64,000 nt of DNA. Source: Klenkia marina (GTDB lineage Bacteria > Actinomycetota > Actinomycetes > Mycobacteriales > Geodermatophilaceae). The position numbers were made by a program, and so were the translations under genes. This document shows, piece after piece, positions 51,631-59,258 of the stretch; the first letter of the stretch is position 1; the number at the start of each line of letters is the position of its first letter. The stretch covers positions 434,001 to 498,000 of the forward strand of contig NZ_FMUH01000001.1 of the NCBI RefSeq assembly GCF_900101025.1. The letters run 5' to 3'. The notes beneath the pieces were generated by a model. It was not told the DNA's origin. It worked only from the letters and a program-made list of their open reading frames with translations, and searched no databases.

Positions 51631-54515
51631 GGCAGCAACCCGCGCTCGGCGGCGACCGCGACCGCCTCGGTGCGGCCGGACACCCCCAGCTTGGCCAGCA
51701 CCCGCGACAGGTGCACCGACACCGTCTTCTCGCTGATGTACAGCTCGGCGCCGACCTGCCGGTTGGTCAGCCCCTTCGCCACCAGGCCGAGCACCTCGGC
51801 CTCGCGCGGGGTGAACACCGCGGCGGCGTCCGGCGCCGGTCGGCCGGCCAGGCCGACGTCGAGCCGACCGCGGCGCGCCAGCGCCTCGAGCCGGGCCCGC
51901 AGCGGCTGCGCGCCGAGGGAGACGGCCACCGCGTGGGCGGCACGCACCCGGTCGGCGGCCCGCCCGCGGTCGCCGGTGACCAGCAGCGCCTCGGCCTCGC
52001 GCCACCGGCAGCGCGCCTGCTCCCACACCTGGGCGGGCCCGAACTCGGCGCCCGCGGCCGCCCACGCGGCGGGGTCGCCGGTGCCCCGCAACCGGGCGTG
52101 CTCGGCCGCCAGCCGCAGCGCCCATGCCCGCACCTCGGTGCCCCCCTCGCCGACGTGCTCGGCGAAGAGCTCCTGCGCCTCCCGGGCCTGGACCAGCAAC
52201 CGCTCCCCCGCCGCCACCCAGCGGTGCGCCGTCTCCTCGTCCCCGCCCGCCCGGGCCCCCGCGGCCGCGTCGGCCACCGGGCCGAGCGCCACGGCGACCA
52301 GCCGCACCGCCACCAGGAAGTCGACCGGCCAGATCTCGCGCAGCCGGCGGACGCCCCGCTCGGCCGCGGCCACCGCGGCGGTCGCGTCGCCGCGCCAGCC
52401 CGCCAGCTCGATGCCGGCGCTGCTCGCGGTGAGCACCAGCGCGGCGTGGCCCAGCCGGTCGCCGGTCGCCCACGCCTGCTCGACCTGGTCGCGGACATCG
52501 GCACCCCGGTGGACGGCGACGTGCAGCGCCGCCGCCCGCACGTGGGCGGCGGTGTCGGGCATCCGGCCCAGCCCGTCGACGGTGGCCTGCACGGCGTCCC
52601 ACTCGCCGCCGGCGAGCCCCACCAGCACCCGCAGGTAGCGCAGCTCGGCCACGTAGAAGCTCCACCCGATGCCCAGCTCGGCACCCCGGAGCACCGCGGG
52701 CTTCAGGTACGCGGCCGCACCCGCGAGGTCGCCGGCCTCCCAGGCGATGGTGGCCAGGTTGAACGTCGCACGCATCTCGACGTCGACGTCGCCGGCCCGG
52801 CGGGCGCGCTCGCGCGCCTGCGTGAGCGACGCCGTGCGCACCGCCGGGTCGCCCTCCTCGGTCATGCGGGCCAGCGAGATCATCGTGTCCGACCAGGCGC
52901 CGTCGAGACCGAGCTGCTCGGCGCCGGCCAGCGCCTCGCCGGCAGCAGCCCGGGCGACCTCGTCCTCCCCGCCGACCGACCAGGCGGTGCGGGCCCGGGT
53001 GGCGGTGGCCCACACCCGGTCGGGGGTCAACGGCTGCTCGGGGACCAGCTCCAGCGCTGCGGTGCTGGCCCGGACCGCCCCGGCCAGGTCGTCGACCCGG
53101 ATCAGCGCCTGGGCCAGCGTGTACTGCACCCGCCCGGCCAGCAACGGGTCGGCCGGGTGCAGGTCGCCGGCCGAGCGCAGCAGGGCCACCCCGCGGTGCA
53201 GCTCGCCGGCGGCCCGGGCCGCCGCGGCCGCCCGCAGCAGCAGCCCGACCTCGCCGTCGGGCACCTCGGCGTGCCGGTCGGGCACCGCCGGCCACAGCGT
53301 GAGCGCGCCCTCGAGCTGCTGCAGGGCCTCGGCCGGGGCGCCGACCGCGTTGGCCTCGTCGGCCGCCCGCAGCGCCGCCTCGAACGCCGCGGGGAGGTCG
53401 TTGCTCTCGCGGGCGTGGTGGGCCAGCTCGGCCGCGGTGCCGGTGCCGTCGGCGCGCAGCCGCCCGGCGACCGCGGCGTGCACCCGGGTGCGCTCGCCGG
53501 GCAGCAGGTCGGCCAGCACCGCCTCCCGCAGCAGGGCGTGCCGGAACCGGAGCCGGCCATCGGGGTCGACCACCAGCACGTGCCGGTGCACCGCCTCGGC
53601 CAGCGCGGCGTCGAGGTCGACCTCGGGCAGGCCCGCGACCGCGGCGAGGAGGTCGTGGCGCACCCGCCGGCCGACGACGGCGGCCACCCGCAGCACCTGC
53701 TGGGCCGCCGGGCCCAGCTCCTCGACCCGCGACAGCAGCACCTCCGACAGCGCCCACGGCAGCTCACCGCCCCGGCTGCCCGCGGCCAGCAGCTCCTCGG
53801 CGTAGAACGCGTTGCCCTCGGCCCGGGCCACGACGTCGGCGACCAGCCGCTCGGGCGCACCGCCGTCGGGAGCCGCGGCCGCGCGCACCAGGTCGGCGAG
53901 GTCGGCATCGGGCAGGGGTGCGAGGTCGAGCCGTTCGACGCCCGGCAGCCGCACGAGCTCGGCCAGCACCGGCCGCAGCGGGTGCCGCCGGTGCAGGTCG
54001 TCGCTGCGGTAGCTGGCCACCACCAGCACCGGTTCGGCCACCAGCCTGGTGAGCAGGTAGCGCAGCAGCTCGCGGCTGGAGCGGTCGGCCCAGTGCAGGT
54101 CCTCGACCACCAGCAGCACGGGCTGGGCCGCGGCCAGCTCGCCCAGCAGCGCGGCCACGCCCTCGAACAGCGGCAGCCGGCCGCCCTCGGCCAGCGGCGC
54201 GTCGGGTGCACCCAGCAACGGGGCGACCGCCGGGTGCGCCGCCGGGTCCGCGCCCAGCGGGCGGAGCAGGTCGACGAAGGGCAGGTAGGGCAGGCCGACG
54301 TCGCCGAGGTCGATGCAGTGGCCGGTGAGCACCCGCAGGCCCCGCTCGCGGGCCACCTCGCCGACCGCGGCCAGCAACCGGCTCTTGCCCACCCCGGCGT
54401 CCCCGGCGACCAGGACCGCCGACGGCCGACCCGACCGGGCCCGCTCGACGTGCTCGGTCAGCCGGTCGAGCTCGGCGGCCCGCCCGACCAGCGGACGGTC
54501 CTCCCACTGCGGCAC
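51627..54515 (-). CDS. LAL-type (large ATP-binding) LuxR transcriptional regulator
   Basis: A 962-aa regulator. The N-terminal AAA+/STAND ATPase (about 10-330) has DRPLVGRAAELDRL, Walker A VAGDAGVGKSRLL and Walker B LLVVEDLHWAD; the middle (about 330-890) is helical repeats like TPRs; the C-terminus (about 895-962) is the LuxR helix-turn-helix (TPREAEVLGLVAKGLTNRQV, then ISEKTVSVHLSRVLAKLGV). GTG 54515 gives MPQWEDRPLVGR, the usual length before the ATPase; longer frames run into an upstream small gene. It probably activates its own or a neighbouring operon on sensing an unknown ligand. Confidence 0.92.
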   Translation of the reverse strand: MPQWEDRPLVGRAAELDRLTEHVERARSGRPSAVLVAGDAGVGKSRLLAAVGEVARERGLRVLTGHCIDLGDVGLPYLPFVDLLRPLGADPAAHPAVAPLLGAPDAPLAEGGRLPLFEGVAALLGELAAAQPVLLVVEDLHWADRSSRELLRYLLTRLVAEPVLVVASYRSDDLHRRHPLRPVLAELVRLPGVERLDLAPLPDADLADLVRAAAAPDGGAPERLVADVVARAEGNAFYAEELLAAGSRGGELPWALSEVLLSRVEELGPAAQQVLRVAAVVGRRVRHDLLAAVAGLPEVDLDAALAEAVHRHVLVVDPDGRLRFRHALLREAVLADLLPGERTRVHAAVAGRLRADGTGTAAELAHHARESNDLPAAFEAALRAADEANAVGAPAEALQQLEGALTLWPAVPDRHAEVPDGEVGLLLRAAAAARAAGELHRGVALLRSAGDLHPADPLLAGRVQYTLAQALIRVDDLAGAVRASTAALELVPEQPLTPDRVWATATRARTAWSVGGEDEVARAAAGEALAGAEQLGLDGAWSDTMISLARMTEEGDPAVRTASLTQARERARRAGDVDVEMRATFNLATIAWEAGDLAGAAAYLKPAVLRGAELGIGWSFYVAELRYLRVLVGLAGGEWDAVQATVDGLGRMPDTAAHVRAAALHVAVHRGADVRDQVEQAWATGDRLGHAALVLTASSAGIELAGWRGDATAAVAAAERGVRRLREIWPVDFLVAVRLVAVALGPVADAAAGARAGGDEETAHRWVAAGERLLVQAREAQELFAEHVGEGGTEVRAWALRLAAEHARLRGTGDPAAWAAAGAEFGPAQVWEQARCRWREAEALLVTGDRGRAADRVRAAHAVAVSLGAQPLRARLEALARRGRLDVGLAGRPAPDAAAVFTPREAEVLGLVAKGLTNRQVGAELYISEKTVSVHLSRVLAKLGVSGRTEAVAVAAERGLLP

Positions 54516-54562
54516 GTCCGCGATCGTGGCACGTCCCCCCGACACGACCGACCGGATGGCGG

Positions 54563-54682
54563 TCAGCGGCGCCCGAACGGCCAGCGTCCCCGGGCCGGAC
54601 GGCGCCGGCGCGCGGTGCGCACCACCTGCTCGCGCCGGTAGGCCAGCTCGGCCTCGGCCCCCGGTCCCCAGACTGCGTCCAC
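54563..54682 (-). CDS. Small basic protein, 39 aa
   Basis: A short gene: GTG 54682 to TGA 54563. The product begins MDAVWGPGAEAELAYRREQ and ends in an arginine-rich tail RRRRPARGRWPFGRR, so it could bind nucleic acid or membrane. GAGGAGG lies 5 nt before the GTG, an ideal ribosome binding site, but that site is one arm of a perfect 12-bp hairpin. It lies 47 bp before the LuxR gene on the same strand. High GC at third positions supports coding. No family recognised. Confidence 0.6.
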   Translation of the reverse strand: MDAVWGPGAEAELAYRREQVVRTARRRRPARGRWPFGRR

Positions 54683-54685
54683 GGT

Positions 54686-54719
54686 GTCCTCCTCGTCCTC
54701 GGTGCGCGACGAGGAGGAC
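54686..54719 (-). promoter_or_regulatory. Hairpin covering the ribosome binding site of the 39-aa gene
   Basis: On the minus strand GTCCTCCTCGTC (54719-54708) pairs perfectly with GACGAGGAGGAC (54697-54686), with a 10-nt loop. The second arm contains the Shine-Dalgarno and ends 3 nt before GTG 54682. In RNA it would block translation until opened; alternatively it is a second terminator. Confidence 0.55.
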
Positions 54720-54735
54720 GTTCGGCCTGAGGGGG

Positions 54736-54779
54736 CCGGCCGGGCATCGGGAGGTCACGTCGTCCCCGGGCCCGGCCGG
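54736..54779 (-). terminator. Hairpin after the MHS transporter gene
   Basis: CCGGCCGGGC (54736-54745) pairs with GCCCGGCCGG (54770-54779) across a 24-nt loop, starting about 14 nt after the transporter stop on the minus strand. A further CTGAGGG/CCCTCAG repeat overlaps the stop codon. Confidence 0.6.
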
Positions 54780-54792
54780 GCCTGAGGGCCCC

Positions 54793-56079
54793 TCAGCGCA
54801 GCTCGGTGCCCTTCGTCTCGCGCAGCGTGAGGATGGCGAGGAACGCGATCACCGCGGCGACCGCCACGTAGACGAAGAACACCAGCGGGTGCCCGGCCTC
54901 GCTGAGCGCGGTGATGACCAGCGGGGCGGTGCCGCCGAAGAGCGCGACCGTGAGGTTGTACCAGGCCCCGATGCCCACGCCGCGCAGCTCGGTCGGGAAC
55001 AGCTCGCTCATGACCGCCGGGGCGATCGAGGCCAGCAACGCGTAGAGCACGAGCCCGACGCTGAACACCACGACCAGCGAGAACAGGTTGGGCTGCACCA
55101 GGAACGACAGCGGCACGATGAGGACGGCGATGGCGCCGGACCAGACCAGCATCTGCGGCTTGCGGCCGAACCGGTCCGACAGCGCGCCGAACGGGTAGCA
55201 GACCGCCACGAAGAGCGCGGTGCCGATGGAGAGCGCGATGAAGACGTCGGTGCCGTCGGCGCCGCGGAAGTTGATCGCGAACGGGGTGAGCGCGGAGAAG
55301 AACGTGTAGTAGCTCAGCGTGGACAGCATGGTGAAGGCGCACAGCTGCAGCACCGCCCGCGGGTGGTCGCGCAGGGTGAGCCACAACGGGTTCTTCGTGG
55401 CCTTCGCCTTCTCGACGTTCTCCTCGAACTGCTCGGTCTCGGCCAGCGACCGGCGCAGCCAGAGCCCCACGATGCCGAGCAGGCCACCGACGGCGAAGGC
55501 GATGCGCCAGCCCCACGCCTGCAGCTGCTCGTCGCTCAGCGCGCTGGTGAGCGCCACGCCCATCAGCGAGGCGGCCAGCAGCGCCGAGCCGGTGGAGATG
55601 TAGAAGAACGCCGAGTACCGGCCGCGCCGCGCCGGCGGGGCGATCTCGGCCAGGTAGGCCGAGGCGTTGGAGACCTCGCCGCCCAGGCTCATGCCCTGCG
55701 CGATGCGGGCCAGCAGCAGCAGGATCGGCGCCAGCCAACCCACCTGGTCGTAGGTGGGCAGCACTGCGATGACCAGCGACCCGCCGGCCATCAGCAGGAT
55801 GGTCAGCAGCATGCCGGCCTTGCGGCCCTTGAGGTCGGCGAACCGCCCGAGCAGCCACCCGCCGAGCGGGCGGAAGAAGAACGCCAGGGCGTAGGTCGAC
55901 GTCGCCCCGATCAGGGCCAGGGCCTGGTTCTCGCTGGGGAAGAACTGGCCGGCGAAGTAGACGACGAACGTGGCGTAGACGGTCCAGTCGAACCACTCGA
56001 CGGCGTTGCCGATGCTGGCGGAGACGAGGGTCTTGATCGGCAGCTTGTGCTCGGTGTCGCGTGCTGCAGTGGTGGTCAC
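54793..56079 (-). CDS. MFS transporter of the metabolite:H+ symporter (KgtP/ProP-like) type
   Basis: A 428-aa transporter with 12 helices. The N-terminus IGNAVEWFDWTVYATFVVYF and the loops GRFADLKGRKAGM and ALSDRFGRKPQM are diagnostic of the metabolite:H+ symporter family, which imports organic acids (alpha-ketoglutarate, citrate) or betaine/proline. The GTG start at 56079 has GAGGAGA upstream. It lies between a lipoprotein gene and the 39-aa/LuxR operon, each separated by hairpins, so it is probably transcribed alone. The exact substrate is uncertain. Confidence 0.93.
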   Translation of the reverse strand: MTTTAARDTEHKLPIKTLVSASIGNAVEWFDWTVYATFVVYFAGQFFPSENQALALIGATSTYALAFFFRPLGGWLLGRFADLKGRKAGMLLTILLMAGGSLVIAVLPTYDQVGWLAPILLLLARIAQGMSLGGEVSNASAYLAEIAPPARRGRYSAFFYISTGSALLAASLMGVALTSALSDEQLQAWGWRIAFAVGGLLGIVGLWLRRSLAETEQFEENVEKAKATKNPLWLTLRDHPRAVLQLCAFTMLSTLSYYTFFSALTPFAINFRGADGTDVFIALSIGTALFVAVCYPFGALSDRFGRKPQMLVWSGAIAVLIVPLSFLVQPNLFSLVVVFSVGLVLYALLASIAPAVMSELFPTELRGVGIGAWYNLTVALFGGTAPLVITALSEAGHPLVFFVYVAVAAVIAFLAILTLRETKGTELR

Positions 56080-56100
56080 GGGTCTCCTCGGGGCAGCGCT

Positions 56101-56132
56101 GGGACCCGCGTCACGTTAGTGACCCGGGTCCC
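56101..56132. promoter_or_regulatory. Inverted repeat between lipoprotein and transporter genes
   Basis: GGGACCCGCGTCAC (56101-56114) pairs with GTGACCCGGGTCCC (56119-56132) with one mismatch and a GTTA loop; the arms extend to GCGCT/AGCGC. It is either the lipoprotein terminator or an operator for the transporter, since it lies 22 bp before the transporter start. Confidence 0.55.
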
Positions 56133-56158
56133 CAGCGCGCTCACCGGGAGGGCACAGC

Positions 56159-56710
56159 TCAGCTCAGCCGGTAGTCGGCGTCGTCGTCCACCACGTCGGT
56201 GTCGTCGTCGTCGTCGGCGTCCTGCGGCTCGGGGACGGCGACGTCCGCAGCGGAGAAGCTGCCGTCGCCGTCGGTGTCGGCGTACAGGGTCGCGGTGATC
56301 TCGGTGGCGTCGTCGTCCCCGGTGGCGGCCGGTACGGGGGTGTCCAGGTCGACCGTGACCCCGGTCGAGGTGCCGGCCGGCACCTCGGCCGAGCCGAGCA
56401 CCTGGCCCGTACCGGGCTGGTCGTCGTCCAGGGTGACGACGACGAAGCCGTCCTCCAGGGCGGACACCGACGCGACCTGCACCGACGAGCCGTCGCCGGA
56501 CTGGTCCTCCAGCTGGATGTCCGCAGCCGCGGAGATGCCCCCACCGGCCGCGTCGGACGAGGCGGACCCACCGGTGGCCGAGCCGGCCGTGGCGGTGGGG
56601 TTCGCGCTGCCCCGGGCGTCGTCGTCGGAACCGCAGGCGGGGAGGACGGCGAGCGCCGCGGCGGCGGGGACGGCGAGGACGAGGCGGCGGGTGGTCCGTC
56701 GTGAGGTCAT
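56159..56710 (-). CDS. Lipoprotein with DUF7282-like domain
   Basis: A 183-aa predicted lipoprotein: basic N-terminus, hydrophobic stretch (about 8-26) and lipobox LPAC (Cys about 26), then a Ser/Gly/Ala linker and a domain starting ADIQLEDQSGDGSSVQVASV that resembles DUF7282, with an EF-hand-like loop DTDGDGSFSAAD and an Asp-rich tail. Calcium binding on the outer surface is plausible but not shown. ATG 56710 is chosen from the signal-peptide shape; 56746 is in frame. Function unknown. Confidence 0.75.
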   Translation of the reverse strand: MTSRRTTRRLVLAVPAAAALAVLPACGSDDDARGSANPTATAGSATGGSASSDAAGGGISAAADIQLEDQSGDGSSVQVASVSALEDGFVVVTLDDDQPGTGQVLGSAEVPAGTSTGVTVDLDTPVPAATGDDDATEITATLYADTDGDGSFSAADVAVPEPQDADDDDDTDVVDDDADYRLS

Positions 56711-56844
56711 GGCGAGGATGCTGCCCAGGGACCAGGAGGTCCGCATGAGGGGCGGATGAGAGCAGTCTCATCGGGATCCACAGGCATGCGTCGGGGTGAC
56801 CGGGGCATGGAGGACCACGAGATCCGCGCGACGAGAGGACCACC

Positions 56845-58269
56845 GTGCCCGAGACCGGGACGACCGACAGCGACCTGCCCCCCACCATCTTCGTGCTGTA
56901 CGGCGCCACCGGTGACCTCGCCCGGCGCATGGTGCTGCCCGCCTTCTTCCAGCTCGCCCAGCACGGCCTGCTGCCGCCGGACTGGCGGTTGATCGGCAGT
57001 GGCCGGGGCGAGCGCTCCGACGAGGAGTTCGTCGACCACGTCCGGGGCGCCCTCGAGGAGTTCGGGCCGTCCCCGGACGACGGTCCCTGGGACGAGTTCG
57101 CCCCCCGGCTGCGGTTCGCCGGCGGGGGCTTCACCGTCGAGGACCCCGGCACGCTGCTCGACGTGGTGTCCGCAGCCCGCGAGGAGCTGGGCGAGGAGGC
57201 CCAGCTGGTGCACTACCTGTCGCTGCCGCCGAAGAACTTCCTGGACTACACCAGGGCGCTGGGCGAGCACGACCTCGCCGAGGGCTCGCGGGTGGTCTAC
57301 GAGAAGCCCTACGGGGCCTCCCCCGACGGGTTCCGCGAGCTCGACGAGGTCGTGCACTCGGTCTTCGACGAGCAGCAGGTCTTCCGGATCGACCACTTCC
57401 TGGGCAAGGAGGGCACCCAGGACCTGCACGTGCTGCGCTTCGCCAACGGCCTCTTCGAGCACGTCTGGAGCCGCGAGCACGTCGCCCAGGTGCAGATCGA
57501 CGTGCCCGAGGACCTGGACGTCGCCGACCGCGCCGACTTCTACGACGGCACCGGCGCCACCCTGGACATGCTGGTGACCCACCTGTTCCAGGTCGCCGCC
57601 GAGGTGGCCATGGAGCCCCCGGTCAGCTTCGCCGCCGACGACATCCTCGCCGCGCGCGAGTCGGTGCTCGCCGCCTTCCGGCCGCTGGCCCCCGAGGACG
57701 TCGTGCTCGGCCAGTTCGACGGCTACCGCGAGCTGGACGGCGTCCCCGACGACAGCAGCACCGACACCTTCGTGGCCGCACGCCTGTACATCGACTCCGG
57801 CCGGTGGCGCGGGGTGCCGTTCCTGCTGCGCACCGGCAAGCGGATGGCCGCCAAGGAGCAGCGGGTCAGCCTGGTGCTGCACCGACCCAAGGGCCCGGTC
57901 AACGACGTCCCGGCCAACGGCAACGTGCTCTCCCTCTCGCTGGCCGGCGCCGGTGCCGTCGACATCGACGTCATGGCCAAACGACCCGGCCCCGACCTGG
58001 CGATGGCCCCGGCCCGGGTCTCGCTAGACCTGTCGAAGATCCCCGGCGGGGACCCGTTGCCGCCCTACGTCTCGCTGATCCACGACGTGCTCACCGGTGA
58101 CCGGTCGCTGTTCACCACCAGCGAGGGCCTGGCACAGACCTGGCGGGCGCTGCAGCCGGTGCTCGACGACCGGCCCGAGGTGCACCCGTACGAGCCGGGC
58201 TCGTGGGGCCCGGCCCAGGCGACCGCCCTGGCCGGGGAGCACGGCTGGCTGCTCGGCCAGACCGAGTAG
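56845..58269 (+). CDS. zwf: Glucose-6-phosphate 1-dehydrogenase
   Basis: A 474-aa NADP-dependent enzyme, first step of the oxidative pentose phosphate pathway. The coenzyme motif GATGDLARR is near residues 16-24, EKPYG is present, and the active-site block RIDHFLGKE is near residues 181-189 (His184 by count). GTG 56845 is chosen because GAGAGGA lies just upstream. There is no opcA or gnd neighbour. It is followed by a strong terminator. It has no link to the F420-type oxidoreductase, which belongs to another family. Confidence 0.96.
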   Translation: MPETGTTDSDLPPTIFVLYGATGDLARRMVLPAFFQLAQHGLLPPDWRLIGSGRGERSDEEFVDHVRGALEEFGPSPDDGPWDEFAPRLRFAGGGFTVEDPGTLLDVVSAAREELGEEAQLVHYLSLPPKNFLDYTRALGEHDLAEGSRVVYEKPYGASPDGFRELDEVVHSVFDEQQVFRIDHFLGKEGTQDLHVLRFANGLFEHVWSREHVAQVQIDVPEDLDVADRADFYDGTGATLDMLVTHLFQVAAEVAMEPPVSFAADDILAARESVLAAFRPLAPEDVVLGQFDGYRELDGVPDDSSTDTFVAARLYIDSGRWRGVPFLLRTGKRMAAKEQRVSLVLHRPKGPVNDVPANGNVLSLSLAGAGAVDIDVMAKRPGPDLAMAPARVSLDLSKIPGGDPLPPYVSLIHDVLTGDRSLFTTSEGLAQTWRALQPVLDDRPEVHPYEPGSWGPAQATALAGEHGWLLGQTE

Positions 58270-58287
58270 GAGGACCCCTGATACGAC

Positions 58288-58317
58288 GAAGGCCCCTCCC
58301 TTACGGGAGGGGCCTTC
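58288..58317 (+). terminator. Intrinsic-type terminator after zwf
   Basis: GAAGGCCCCTCCC (58288-58300) pairs with GGGAGGGGCCTTC (58305-58317) around a TTAC loop, a perfect 13-bp stem 18 nt after the stop codon. Confidence 0.85.
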
Positions 58318-58471
58318 CTCGTGCGTGGGGTCCGAGCCGGACGCTGGTCGCCTCGCGGCGAGTTGCGCATCCGGGGCTCCAGCCTCGAAAGAGCGGTATT
58401 CCCCGGCGGCAGTTATCCAGTGGAGCCCGGGGACACAGATCGCCCGGCCCGGACGACGTCCACCGTACGCC
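58318..58471. other. 154-bp spacer with atypical composition
   Basis: No gene is recognised. The middle part (about 58370-58440) is richer in A/T than the rest of the window (words such as TCGAAAGAGCGGTATTCC and GGCAGTTATCCAGTGGAG). It has no clear tRNA arms, and I could not fold it into a known riboswitch. Confidence 0.4.
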
Positions 58472-59227
58472 TCACCCGAAGCCGCGGTCGTCCTGCTTCA
58501 GCGCCGTGTCCACCGTCAGCGCGCTGGCCAGCACCAACGAGGCCAGCGGCTCCTCCAGACGACGGTGCACCTGCACCGCGTAGTTGTCGGCCGTGGTGAA
58601 CATCGTGCGCGCCAGGCCCTCCCAGGTCTTGGTGATGCGGGCGACCTCGGTGCCGGTGTGGTCGGTGATCGCGAAGTTCCACGCGCGCCAGTTCTCGGCC
58701 TGGATCGCCCCGACCACCTGACCGCCGACGACCAGGTCGAAGCGGATCTTGCCGAACGCGTTGGCCTGCACGATCTCGCCGACCGGCTCACCCGACGCCC
58801 GGGCCACCTGCACCCGCGACTTCACCAGCTTCGCCGGGCGGGTGAGCACCAGCACCACGCCGGTCGCGTCGCGCACCTCGAGGGTGTGGGAGAGGAACTG
58901 GTCGATCGAGGAGACGAAGCGCAGCGCCTTCTTCGCCGTCGACTGGCCCACCTGGACGACGGCCCCGATCTGCTGGCCGCTGCCGTCGGAGACCTTGTAC
59001 TCGTTCGTGAGCTCGATGAGCTTGGTCTTCTGCTGCACGACCAGCACCGGCTGCTCGAGCAGGATCGACCGCGCCTGCTGGTGCTGCGGCGGCTGGTACT
59101 GGGGTCGGGGCTGCGGGGCGGCCGGCTGCTGGAGGTGCTCGGTCCAGTTCTGCCCGTCCCACCAGCGGGTGGCCGGGCTGCCGGCGGGGTCGGGGTACCA
59201 GCCCGGCGGAGGCGGTGCGGACGTCAT
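58472..59227 (-). CDS. DUF2510 plus phospholipid scramblase-related domain protein
   Basis: A 251-aa protein. The N-terminal DUF2510 motif PPPGWYPDPAGSPATRWWDG (about 5-24) is followed by a Gln/Pro linker and a LURP-one/scramblase-like domain (about 54-251) with VSSIDQFLSHTLEVRDATG and VARITKTWEGLARTMFTTAD. No transmembrane helix is evident, so membrane attachment would be peripheral. ATG 59227 has TACGGT 6 nt upstream, indicating a leaderless mRNA. It is divergent from the M20 gene. Function in bacteria unknown. Confidence 0.85.
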   Translation of the reverse strand: MTSAPPPPGWYPDPAGSPATRWWDGQNWTEHLQQPAAPQPRPQYQPPQHQQARSILLEQPVLVVQQKTKLIELTNEYKVSDGSGQQIGAVVQVGQSTAKKALRFVSSIDQFLSHTLEVRDATGVVLVLTRPAKLVKSRVQVARASGEPVGEIVQANAFGKIRFDLVVGGQVVGAIQAENWRAWNFAITDHTGTEVARITKTWEGLARTMFTTADNYAVQVHRRLEEPLASLVLASALTVDTALKQDDRGFG

Positions 59228-59233
59228 GGCGGC

Positions 59234-59239
59234 ACCGTA
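59234..59239 (-). promoter_or_regulatory. TACGGT -10 box (leaderless type)
   Basis: On the minus strand TACGGT ends 6 nt before ATG 59227, identical in sequence and spacing to the box before 31047. Only 31 bp separate the two divergent starts. Confidence 0.45.
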
Positions 59240-59258
59240 GTGGGCGAGACTGGGCAGC

